Origin: an uncultured Fretibacterium sp. | GTDB lineage: Bacteria > Synergistota > Synergistia > Synergistales > Aminobacteriaceae | Direction: 5' to 3' | Assembly (NCBI GenBank): GCA_937915755.1 | Contig: CALGGR010000244.1 | Coordinates: 1 to 18,104 of the forward strand | DNA: 18,104 nt | Part shown: one piece after another, positions 1 through 6,802 of the stretch | Layout of the letters: each line of letters begins with the position of its first letter | How positions within the stretch are numbered: position 1 is the first letter of the stretch | Made by a program: the position numbers and the translations under genes | Notes under the pieces: generated by a model | Seen by the model: only the letters and a program-made list of their open reading frames with translations | What the model was told of the DNA's origin: nothing | Databases searched by the model: none

Positions 1-48
1 TACGAGATAAGCTAGTGACTGGAGTTCAGACGTGTGCTCTTCCGATCT
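1..48 (+). other. Illumina TruSeq indexed adapter (sequencing artefact)
   Basis: Positions 15-48 equal the 34-base TruSeq read-2 adapter (begins GTGACTGGAGTTC, ends CTTCCGATCT). Positions 1-8 (TACGAGAT) are the end of the P7 primer, and positions 9-14 (AAGCTA) sit exactly where the 6-base index lies; AAGCTA is the primer form of TruSeq index 10 as I remember it. This is untrimmed library adapter at a contig end, not organism DNA. Genome sequence should be taken to start at about 49. Confidence 0.98.
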
Positions 49-78
49 CAAGGTTTTGTTCCTAGACATACCCTCGTC

Positions 79-115
79 AAAAAAAATCCCCCTCATTACT
101 CAGAATGAAGAGGGA
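79..115 (-). terminator. Intrinsic terminator after the flavin-reductase gene
   Basis: Read on the minus strand, positions 115 to 87 form a stem of about 11 pairs (TCCCTCT plus CATT against AATG plus AGGGGGA) with one bulged T and a short loop. It is followed directly by eight Ts (79-86). It lies 15 bases past the stop codon at 130, the expected place for the gene's terminator. Confidence 0.85.
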
Positions 116-129
116 CAATGCTTCACCGC

Positions 130-699
130 TTACTTCTTCATCAACTCAGCACCGACACGCCAAGCCTTTGCGATTTCCTTCCCGGTCGTGTAGTATGTGT
201 TCCTGAACTGGTCGAACATTAACGCGTTGAGTTTCGAGGCATCGACTTTTCCGTCAGCATCGAGGACTTTCTCATCGGCGAGAACATTCACGATTGTCCC
301 GACGACTCTCATCTCTCCGAAGCAATCACGAACTTCCTCAAGCCTGCACTCCATCGTTACAGGGAACTCCTCAATAACGGGTGCGTCGACATTCTTGCTC
401 TTGGTGGCTTTGAGACCTGTGCGCTCGAACTTGTCAGCCATGACGTTGCCGCTTGCTGTCCCTAGGAAGTCAGCCTCTTTGACGTGCGCTTCGTCTGCGA
501 GGGCGACGGTGAAGGCTTTCTTGGCGTTGATGTTCTTGAGGGTCTTGCGTTCGGGGGCAAGGTTGAGGGCGATCTTGTCCATTCCGCAAATTCCTCCCCA
601 TGCTACGTTCATAACGTCAACTTTCCCGTCGTCGCCGTACGTCGCAACCATCAAAACCGGCATGGGGAATACTGCTGGAAGTGATCCTAAATCCTTCAT
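130..699 (-). CDS. Flavin reductase-like / flavoredoxin family protein
   Basis: The 189-residue protein matches the FMN-binding split-barrel family of flavin reductases and flavoredoxins. Members bind FMN and move electrons from NAD(P)H or another donor; the substrate cannot be read from sequence. Features typical of the fold are the start (PVLMVATYGDDGKVDVMNVAWGG, cited here as residues 14-36), a conserved LNLAPERKTL segment near residue 46 and a later stretch with FGEMRVVGTIVNV near 126. Length is normal for the family. There is no signal peptide or membrane segment, so it should be cytosolic. The ATG is preceded by AAAGGAG with an 8-base spacer. It lies between two minus-strand terminators, so it is probably a one-gene transcript. 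Family assignment is fairly sure; role is unknown. Confidence 0.85.
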   Translation of the reverse strand: MKDLGSLPAVFPMPVLMVATYGDDGKVDVMNVAWGGICGMDKIALNLAPERKTLKNINAKKAFTVALADEAHVKEADFLGTASGNVMADKFERTGLKATKSKNVDAPVIEEFPVTMECRLEEVRDCFGEMRVVGTIVNVLADEKVLDADGKVDASKLNALMFDQFRNTYYTTGKEIAKAWRVGAELMKK

Positions 700-725
700 A
701 GTGATTATCTCCTTTGTATCTATGA

Positions 726-742
726 TGATTATATTATGTCAA
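726..742 (-). promoter_or_regulatory. Probable promoter of the flavin-reductase-like gene
   Basis: The gene follows a terminator at 760-789, so a promoter is expected here. On the minus strand there is a perfect TATAAT (733-728) and an overlapping extended -10, TGA-CATAAT (741-733). Two TTGACA boxes occur (751-746 and 742-737), but neither is 16-18 bases from a -10. The exact start point is therefore uncertain. Confidence 0.4.
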
Positions 743-759
743 ACTTGTCAAGCCCCAAC

Positions 760-789
760 AAAAAACCGTCCGCAATCTCTCACGGACGG
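760..789 (-). terminator. Intrinsic terminator at the end of the purine block
   Basis: On the minus strand CCGTCCG (789-783) pairs perfectly with CGGACGG (772-766) across a 10-base loop, followed by six Ts (765-760). It lies 14 bases past the thermonuclease stop and closes the co-directional block that starts at fliW. Confidence 0.93.
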
Positions 790-803
790 CCGACAATTTT
801 CTG

Positions 804-1445
804 CTACTCCGGGTCTTTCCCCCAAAGTCCCTTCTTCTGCTCCCTTGCCTCGCGCTGAATGTGGACGAATATGTTTGCGTAGCGCGAGTTCGGCTGTATC
901 GTCATGAGCTGTGCGTATCCTCCCTCAAGAAGTTTCGCGTTGAACATGTACTTCCTGATTGCTGCCTCGTCATCAAGCTCCTTCTCCGTAGGTTCCTTCA
1001 GCCACACATACGCGAGCATTCTGTCGTACCTGTCCTTCACTCCCACGTCTGTCTGAAGCCACACTGTCTCACCCTCAAGCTGGGACTTCGTGAAGTTGCT
1101 GGCCTCTTTCCCGTAATACTGGACGGGCTTCGTCGGGTGAACTGTTTCAGGAGTGTCAACACCCAAGAATCTCACGCGCTCCTTGAGGTACTTGCTTCCG
1201 TCGTCAAAGAGGAACGAGATTATCGCCGTATCACCGTCAACAACACGCTCAATCTTAGCCTTGTAGACAGTGTTGCGCCTGAGTTCGAGGGACTGGAGGG
1301 CGTTCGGGCCTTTGTGGTAATGATATTCGCCCGTATCCTTGTCTGTGTGTCCGCCGTTCTTGTCGAGCTTTCCGGGGTGGGCTGAGGCAGTCAGTGCCAA
1401 CGCGAGAACGATTACCGCAGACACTATGAAACGTAACTTTCGCAT
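804..1445 (-). CDS. Secreted YHYH-motif thermonuclease (SNase family)
   Basis: The 213-residue protein has a signal peptide (residues 1-22, basic start, hydrophobic core, Ala-Ser-Ala cleavage site). A His-rich segment with a YHYH motif (41-44) follows, then a staphylococcal-nuclease domain (about 60-210). Residues matching the SNase active site are visible: Asp70/Asp72 in VVDGDT, Arg92, Asp97 and Glu100 in RVRFLGVDTPET, and Arg142 in RYDRMLAY. It is therefore predicted to be an active calcium-dependent nuclease acting outside the cytoplasmic membrane. YHYH segments are often seen next to SNase domains and may bind metal. The ATG has AAAGGA upstream. It starts 16 bases after the transporter gene with no terminator between, so it is probably the last gene of the purine block. 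A scavenging role, supplying nucleotides from external DNA or RNA, is inference. Confidence 0.88.
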   Translation of the reverse strand: MRKLRFIVSAVIVLALALTASAHPGKLDKNGGHTDKDTGEYHYHKGPNALQSLELRRNTVYKAKIERVVDGDTAIISFLFDDGSKYLKERVRFLGVDTPETVHPTKPVQYYGKEASNFTKSQLEGETVWLQTDVGVKDRYDRMLAYVWLKEPTEKELDDEAAIRKYMFNAKLLEGGYAQLMTIQPNSRYANIFVHIQREAREQKKGLWGKDPE

Positions 1446-1461
1446 GAATGAATCAATCCTT

Positions 1462-2232
1462 TCAACCTAGAATGTCATATATTACCCTGATGAAGAATAA
1501 TGATAGCACAATCATGATAACGGGCCTAACCGCTTTTGCCCCGCCCTTCTCGAAGAAGCGCGCGCCGATGTAGTTCCCCGCAATGCTGAAACACCCCGCT
1601 GTCAGTCCGACGGGTAGAATGACCTTGCCATTCATGAAGTATACAGCGATTGCCGCGATGTTGGTCGCAAAATTTATCGCTTTCGTTACGCCGTTAGCTT
1701 TCTGGACACTCAGACGTGCAGCACCGGCCATCAACAGCAGCATGAATGTCCCAGCTCCCGGCCCGTAGAAGCCATCGTAGAACCCCATGAAGAACGCAGT
1801 CAGTACGCAGACGATGTAAGTCCTCGTTGTGATTGCGTCATTAGTCCCTCGTTCCTCACGAAGCAAGTCCTGACTCCTGAAGACGTACCACGCTGTTACA
1901 GGGAGGATTGCGAGCATCAAAATCTTGAAAGCGTAATCACTGATCAGCAACGCCGTTTTCGCGCCCAATGACGAGCCGAGAATAGCAAACACCGCGCCAA
2001 GTACTGAAAGTTTCAGGGGCATATATCCGTCCCGTATGTACTTTACGACAGCTATTGACGTTCCCATTGCCGAACTGACCTTGTTCGTCCCGATTGCGAA
2101 ATGCACAGGAAATCCCGAAATCATGAACGCAGGAAGTGTGATTAAGCCGCCGCCTCCGCCGATTGCGTCAATAACTCCGCCGATGAAGATTAACGGGCAA
2201 ATTATGAAGAGCTGCGAAATTTCCCAACTCAT
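1462..2232 (-). CDS. TauE/SafE family membrane transporter
   Basis: The 256-residue protein is almost wholly hydrophobic, with about seven or eight membrane segments. It carries the glycine-rich motif of the TauE/SafE family near the start (GGGGGLITLPAF, residues 25-36) and its second-half counterpart (GFYGPGAGTF, near 153-162). The two halves repeat each other, as in the family. Members export or import sulfite, sulfoacetate and other organic anions; the substrate here cannot be read. The ATG overlaps the purD stop by four bases (ATGA) and has AGGAG 10 bases upstream inside purD, so translation is probably coupled. Its position at the end of a purine operon is unusual for this family. Confidence 0.9.
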   Translation of the reverse strand: MSWEISQLFIICPLIFIGGVIDAIGGGGGLITLPAFMISGFPVHFAIGTNKVSSAMGTSIAVVKYIRDGYMPLKLSVLGAVFAILGSSLGAKTALLISDYAFKILMLAILPVTAWYVFRSQDLLREERGTNDAITTRTYIVCVLTAFFMGFYDGFYGPGAGTFMLLLMAGAARLSVQKANGVTKAINFATNIAAIAVYFMNGKVILPVGLTAGCFSIAGNYIGARFFEKGGAKAVRPVIMIVLSLFFIRVIYDILG

Positions 2233-3491
2233 AACGCCGACGCTCCTATGTCAGAACGGTAACGCATTCCCTCGAACGTGATTTTGCCGACAGCCTCATA
2301 CGCCTTATCACGCGCAGTCGCCAAGTCGTCAGCAACAGCATTCACCGCAAGGACACGACCGCCTGACGTTACGATTTTCCCGTCAGCAATCTTAGTCCCA
2401 GCGTGGAAAATTTCAACACCTTCGACAGCCTCAGCGTCCCCGAAATCAATCGTGTAACCTGTGAGATACTTCGCAGGATACCCAGACGACGCGCAGACCA
2501 CGCAGCATGACGAAGCATCACGGAACTTCACCGGAATTTCAGCGAGCCTCTCATCGCGCACAGCCATCATTACATCGAGCAGATCAGTCTCCATCAACGG
2601 CAAAACAGCCTCAGCCTCCGGGTCTCCGAAGCGGCAGTTGTACTCGATGACTTTGGGGCCGTCATTAGTCAGCATAAGCCCGAAATATAGGCAGCCTTTG
2701 AACGTCCGGCCTTCCTTGTTCATGGCCTCAATCGTGGGAAGGAATATGCGCTTCATGCAGAAGTCAGCAATTTCGGGAGTGTAAAACGGATTTGGAGCGA
2801 TGACACCCATTCCGCCGGTGTTAGGGCCTTTGTTGCCGTCATAGGCGCGCTTGTGATCCATCGACGACATCATGGGGACGACCGTCTTTCCGTCTGTGAA
2901 AGCGAGTACCGTAACTTCAGGGCCTTTGAGACATTCCTCGATGATGATGCGCTCACCGCTTGCGCCGAAAGATTTATCCCTCATGCACGACATTATTGCC
3001 TCGCGTGCCTGCTGGAAGTTCTCAGCGACCGTAACACCCTTACCTTTAGCGAGACCGTCAGCCTTTATCACCATAGGATAGTCATTGAGCGCGGCGTAAG
3101 ATAATGCCTTGTCGATTTCGGTGAAGACCTCGAATTTTGCGGTCGGAATGTGGTATTTTGTCATGAGGGATTTTGCGAACACCTTGCTGCTCTCGATTTG
3201 AGCGGCTTTCTGAGTTGGGCCGAAGCACTTTATGCCGATTTCCTCGAGACGGTCAACAGCACCCAATGCCAAAGGGTCATCAGGGGCTACGACTGCGAAA
3301 TCTATTGCGTGTGATTTTGCGAATGAGACGATGCCGCCGATGTCCTCTGCTGAGATGCTGGCGCACTCTGCGAGGTTTGAGATTCCGCCGTTTCCGGGAA
3401 GGGCGTAGATTTTGCTGACTTTGGGATTGCGGGCGATGTATTTTGTGATTACGTGTTCGCGTCCGCCTCCGCCGATTATGAGTATGTTCAT
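2229..3491 (-). CDS. purD: Phosphoribosylamine-glycine ligase (GAR synthetase)
   Basis: PurD makes glycinamide ribonucleotide from phosphoribosylamine, glycine and ATP, step 2 of IMP synthesis. The 420-residue product has the N-terminal GGGGREH motif (7-13), an ATP-grasp domain with the IIEECLKGPEVTV segment, the NTGGMG loop and the NCRFGDPEAEAVLP signature, and a normal C-terminal domain. Length is standard. The frame is open for 29 codons upstream, but those codons do not resemble PurD; homologues begin at MNILIIGGGG, so 3491 is chosen. The Shine-Dalgarno is modest (AGTAGG about 7 bases upstream). It starts 23 bases after the coiled-coil gene and overlaps the transporter gene by 4 bases. 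Confidence 0.97.
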   Translation of the reverse strand: MNILIIGGGGREHVITKYIARNPKVSKIYALPGNGGISNLAECASISAEDIGGIVSFAKSHAIDFAVVAPDDPLALGAVDRLEEIGIKCFGPTQKAAQIESSKVFAKSLMTKYHIPTAKFEVFTEIDKALSYAALNDYPMVIKADGLAKGKGVTVAENFQQAREAIMSCMRDKSFGASGERIIIEECLKGPEVTVLAFTDGKTVVPMMSSMDHKRAYDGNKGPNTGGMGVIAPNPFYTPEIADFCMKRIFLPTIEAMNKEGRTFKGCLYFGLMLTNDGPKVIEYNCRFGDPEAEAVLPLMETDLLDVMMAVRDERLAEIPVKFRDASSCCVVCASSGYPAKYLTGYTIDFGDAEAVEGVEIFHAGTKIADGKIVTSGGRVLAVNAVADDLATARDKAYEAVGKITFEGMRYRSDIGASAL

Positions 3492-3514
3492 GTGATTACC
3501 TACTTTCTTTAGGG

Positions 3515-4423
3515 TTATGCGTGTTGCAGTCTGAATTGTGCCTCTGCATGTCCACTTGATGCCGCTTTGCGATACCAACTCATGCCCTGTAATTTGTCCT
3601 GAGTTACTCCTATGCCGTAGTAATACATAATTCCCAAACGGTATTGCGCTTGAGCGTTCCCTTGTTCTGCTGATTTCCTAAACCATTTGAGAGCTTCTTG
3701 ATATTTCCCGGTCTGGTAATACTGATAGCCTAGTTCGTATTGTGCCTTTGCGCCTACAGGTTCATTGTTGCTTTGCACCTTGCGTTTGTCTTCTGCTTGC
3801 TCACGTACCCTCTGTGCTTGCTGTAATTCTGCCCTCAAACGTTCAGCCTCAGATTGTGTCTTGCGTTTTTCGTCAGCCTCAGCCTGACACTGACGTGCTA
3901 ATTCTTCACGTGCTTTGCGTTCCTGCGCTAACGTTGCCCGAAGATTCTCGGCTTCCTGTTGTGCCTTGCGCGTATTGTCCGCCTCAGCCTGAAGATTATT
4001 CTCTGCCTCCTCACGTGCTTTCTGCTCACGACCTAACGCTGCCAGCAAAGTCTTGGCCTCATCTTGCGCTTTCTGCTTCTCGTCAGTCTCAGCCTGACAA
4101 CTGCGCTCTGCCTCCTCACGCACTTTCCGTTCCTTATCCAATGACACACGCAGATTCTCAGCCTCACTCTGAGCTTTCTTCCGCGTCTCAGTCTCAGCCT
4201 CAAGTTTGCGTTCCAGCTCCTCACGTGCCTTGCGCTCACTCTGAGAAATTTCCTCAGCCTTACGCAAAGCCTCCTTCAACTGTTCTCTCTCCTTGAAGAT
4301 ATTAAGCACCATTGCCCTCTGCCTCCTCACATACCTACGGATAAAAGGAAGCGTAGCAGTCAGCAGAACCGCTACGATAACTTCCTCCCAATACTTCACG
4401 AATATTGCAGCGAGAATTTCCAC
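3515..4423 (-). CDS. Membrane-anchored coiled-coil protein with Sel1-like repeats
   Basis: I recognise the architecture, not the gene. The 302-residue protein has one N-terminal membrane segment (about 14-32) followed by basic residues (29-36), suggesting that the rest stays in the cytoplasm. A long charged coiled coil (about 40-220) contains four tandem 35-residue units (63-97, 98-132, 133-167, 168-202), each five heptads long. The C-terminus has two Sel1/TPR-type repeats (about 225-256 and 257-292) and a partial third, usually protein-binding surfaces. The start is GTG with GGAGG 8 bases upstream. It sits in frame order between the AICAR transformylase (15-base gap) and purD (23-base gap), so it is probably co-transcribed with purine genes. 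A scaffold role is possible but unproven. Confidence 0.85.
   Translation of the reverse strand: MEILAAIFVKYWEEVIVAVLLTATLPFIRRYVRRQRAMVLNIFKEREQLKEALRKAEEISQSERKAREELERKLEAETETRKKAQSEAENLRVSLDKERKVREEAERSCQAETDEKQKAQDEAKTLLAALGREQKAREEAENNLQAEADNTRKAQQEAENLRATLAQERKAREELARQCQAEADEKRKTQSEAERLRAELQQAQRVREQAEDKRKVQSNNEPVGAKAQYELGYQYYQTGKYQEALKWFRKSAEQGNAQAQYRLGIMYYYGIGVTQDKLQGMSWYRKAASSGHAEAQFRLQHA
3818..4237 (-). repeat. Four tandem 105-bp coding repeats (35-residue coiled-coil units)
   Basis: Codons 63-202 of the coiled-coil gene divide into four units of exactly 35 codons. Each begins E-(R/Q)-K-(A/V)-R-E-E and ends with a leucine-rich L-x3-L segment. The unit length equals five heptads, so units can be gained or lost without breaking the coiled-coil register. 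DNA copies are diverged but clearly related. Confidence 0.85.
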
Positions 4424-4438
4424 AGCTATTGCCTCCGC

Positions 4439-5569
4439 TTAATGGTGGAATAATCTCCTGCCCGTCATCACCATAGCCATGCCCAAATCATCGCAAGCCT
4501 TGATTACCAGCTCATCACGTATCGAGCCGCCCGGCTGTGCAACGAACTTAACGCCGCTATGCCCTGCCCTCTCTATGCTGTCAGGGAACGGGAAGAACGC
4601 ATCACTCCCAAGACTTGCGCCCGTGTTCTGCGATATGAAGTCCCTCTTTTCGTCGGCACTCAGGAAATCGCCCGTGAGCATGTTGCTGATAGCGTTATCG
4701 CGTTCCGGCCTGCCTAAATCGTCCCTGAACTCAAGCGCGAGAATCTTCGGGTGTCCTCGAAGAAGCCTCAAGTCCGCCTTGTCGCAAGCAAGTTTCACAC
4801 AGTGCAATCTCGACTGCTGACCTGCGCCGACTCCCAATGTCTGACCGTCTTTAGTTACGCAGACTGAATTTGACTGAGTATATTTCAGCGTGATCAGAGC
4901 GAGTATCAGGTCTCTTCTTGCTGACGGTGGAATGTCTTGGCTGACTGTTACGGGAGCGTCGAATTTCGCGGGGTCAATAACGGGGGCTGTGTTTCGTCCC
5001 TGCTCGAAAGTTATCCCGAAGATGTCTCTTGTCTCGGTTGACTCAGGCTCGTAATCTGGGTCAATCCTCACGACCGCATAGTTGCCTTTGCGCTTTGACT
5101 TGAGGATTTCGAGGGCTTTGGGAGTGTATGAGGGCGCGATGATACCGTCCGAGACCTCACGCTTAATGAACATGGCCGTAACTTCGTCGCATTCGTCGCT
5201 GAGAGCAATCCAGTCGCCGAAAGATGAAAGTCTGTCAGTTCCTCTTGCGCGGGCATAAGAACATGCGAGGGGTGATGAATTGATGTCGAGGTTTGCGTCA
5301 ACGAAGAAGATCTGACGTTCCTCGTCCGTCAATGGGAGACCGAGTGCTGCTCCCGCCGGGCTGACGTGCTTGAAACTTGCTGCGGCTGGAAGGTTGAGCG
5401 AGGCTTTGAGTTCGCGTACCAACTGCCACGAGTTGAGGGCATCGAGGAAGTTGATGTAACCGGGCCTTCCGTTGAGGATTTCGAGGGGGAGAGGTGAGTC
5501 GTCCCTCATGAAGATTCGCGCGGGGGTCTGGTTTGGGTTTGTGCCGTATTTGAGTGAGTATTCGTTCAT
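4439..5569 (-). CDS. purH: Stand-alone AICAR transformylase (PurH C-terminal domain only)
   Basis: This 376-residue protein corresponds to the transformylase half of PurH. It transfers a formyl group from 10-formyl-tetrahydrofolate to AICAR, the penultimate step to IMP. The family start motif (LKYGTNPNQ, 6-14), the catalytic Lys-His pair (Lys67-His68 in SFKHVSPAGAA), the QSNSVCV segment and the RPERDNAISN motif are all present. The N-terminal MGS-like IMP cyclohydrolase domain of ordinary PurH (about 190 residues) is absent, and the upstream sequence is another gene, so this is not a truncation artefact. The cyclohydrolase seems to be supplied by the PurO-type domain fused to the upstream purN. 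Its Shine-Dalgarno (AGGAGG) lies in the last codons of that gene; the gap is 3 bases. Stand-alone versions are known in archaea and some bacteria. Confidence 0.93.
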   Translation of the reverse strand: MNEYSLKYGTNPNQTPARIFMRDDSPLPLEILNGRPGYINFLDALNSWQLVRELKASLNLPAAASFKHVSPAGAALGLPLTDEERQIFFVDANLDINSSPLACSYARARGTDRLSSFGDWIALSDECDEVTAMFIKREVSDGIIAPSYTPKALEILKSKRKGNYAVVRIDPDYEPESTETRDIFGITFEQGRNTAPVIDPAKFDAPVTVSQDIPPSARRDLILALITLKYTQSNSVCVTKDGQTLGVGAGQQSRLHCVKLACDKADLRLLRGHPKILALEFRDDLGRPERDNAISNMLTGDFLSADEKRDFISQNTGASLGSDAFFPFPDSIERAGHSGVKFVAQPGGSIRDELVIKACDDLGMAMVMTGRRLFHH

Positions 5570-5572
5570 CGT

Positions 5573-6802
5573 TTACGCCTCCTGTGTGTTGTATAGCTTG
5601 TCCGTGTAGCTGTTACCATCGTAATACCTTACATACATTGCGACCCTGTAATCCTCTCCGAGTTCCTGCCACAATTCCCCCGCAAAACTCTCCATGTCAT
5701 CGGGGATATTGACCTCTCTAGGCTCACCCTCGAATGATGGCAACACCCCTCCGGCCATTACATCGTGGTCGTAAGTGTGGATCAACCTTCCTTTTCCCGG
5801 CGTGTAATCATACTCGAAGAAGTATTTTCCGGCCCTCTTGAGAATGCTCTGCTTGTATCCCGAAGGTGTCATCAACGCGCTGATTCGCGGAGTGAAGTGC
5901 GGGGGGTCAGGCTCATATTCGCGCGTCCTCAATGCTTCCTCAAACGTTCCGCCGGATTTCATCGTGTCATAAACCGTGTCAGTCTGGTCGCCGTTGGTGA
6001 TGATTATGTTGTCGCCCAAAACTCTCAAAGGCGCGTAGAGTATCAATGACGGGTCAAAATTCTTGTCATCTCTCGTCAGCTTGATGATAAGGTCGTCGCC
6101 CGAACGCTCAAATCTCCGTGCCTTGCTTGAAACGCTGCGTCCCATGATGAAATATGCGAGCATCTTCCCGCCCGAAGGTGTCATGCCCGTAATGATTCCC
6201 CGGCCTGCGTACTTCTGGGGCTTTGGGAGGATTTTCGGCTCAATCTTACGGCAAATACTTTCGACAGCTCGCGGCAGTATCACCCATTCACAGCACTCCA
6301 TGACCCTCCGCTGTAACTTTTCGGGTGTATCGTCCGGCAAAATTTCAACGGCCTTCTGCGCGACGATCTCTCCACCGTCCGGGATCTCGTTGACCATGTG
6401 GACAGTCGCGCCCGTAACTTTAACGCCCGATTTCAGGACTTCCTCATGAACTTTGAGGCCGTAGAAACCTTTTCCGCAGAACGACGGTATCAATGACGGG
6501 TGAATGTTGAGTATCGGTGCTTCGACGTTCTCGATGAAACTCTTTGAGAGTATCTTCATGAAGCCCGCAAGCACGATGACATCAGGCTTGCATTCTTTGA
6601 GTGCCGACAAAATTTCGTCCTCACTTTTTGCGACTGCTGACTTTATTCCCGCAATCTCGGCGCGTTTGAGTGCGTAAGCGTCCTCACGATTGGATATTAC
6701 CATCACAATTCTTCCTGACGACAATACGCCGTTATTCTGAGCGTCAATGAGTGCCTGAAGGTTAGTTCCGCCCCCAGACACTAATACTGCAATTTTCAGC
6801 AC
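5573..6802 (-). CDS. purN-purO: Fusion: GAR transformylase (PurN) + PurO-type IMP cyclohydrolase
   Basis: The 409-residue protein has two domains. Residues 1-190 are a complete PurN: SGGGTNLQALID (9-20) and the catalytic Asn99, His101 (NIHPSLIP) and Asp142 (PDGG). PurN formylates GAR with 10-formyl-tetrahydrofolate, step 3. Residues about 198-405 match the archaeal-type IMP cyclohydrolase PurO. Shared features are a YFIMGRSVSSKARR segment (218-230), GDNIIITNGDQTDT (263-276) and YEPDPPHFTPRISA (296-309), all close to archaeal PurO as I recall it. PurO closes the ring of FAICAR to give IMP, the final step. The join (about 186-200) is a short Lys/Pro-rich linker with no stop, in one frame. The start is GTG with AAGGAGG 9 bases upstream, overlapping the purM end by 7 bases. 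The neighbouring transformylase lacks its own cyclohydrolase domain, which supports the assignment. The PurN half is certain; the PurO half is recognised from motifs without a search. Confidence 0.9.
   Translation of the reverse strand: MLKIAVLVSGGGTNLQALIDAQNNGVLSSGRIVMVISNREDAYALKRAEIAGIKSAVAKSEDEILSALKECKPDVIVLAGFMKILSKSFIENVEAPILNIHPSLIPSFCGKGFYGLKVHEEVLKSGVKVTGATVHMVNEIPDGGEIVAQKAVEILPDDTPEKLQRRVMECCEWVILPRAVESICRKIEPKILPKPQKYAGRGIITGMTPSGGKMLAYFIMGRSVSSKARRFERSGDDLIIKLTRDDKNFDPSLILYAPLRVLGDNIIITNGDQTDTVYDTMKSGGTFEEALRTREYEPDPPHFTPRISALMTPSGYKQSILKRAGKYFFEYDYTPGKGRLIHTYDHDVMAGGVLPSFEGEPREVNIPDDMESFAGELWQELGEDYRVAMYVRYYDGNSYTDKLYNTQEA

Noticed and set aside
197..907. 236-codon plus-strand frame across the flavin-reductase gene
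   Set aside because: It crosses the terminator and promoter region at 700-790 and lies antisense to two well-supported genes.
3492..3578. Longer purD start at 3578
   Set aside because: The extra 29 codons overlap the upstream gene end and do not match PurD, whose homologues begin at the MNILIIGGGG start.
3742..4296. 184-codon plus-strand frame opposite the coiled-coil gene
   Set aside because: It is the antisense shadow of the 35-codon repeats, Pro/Ser/His-rich, with no start signal.
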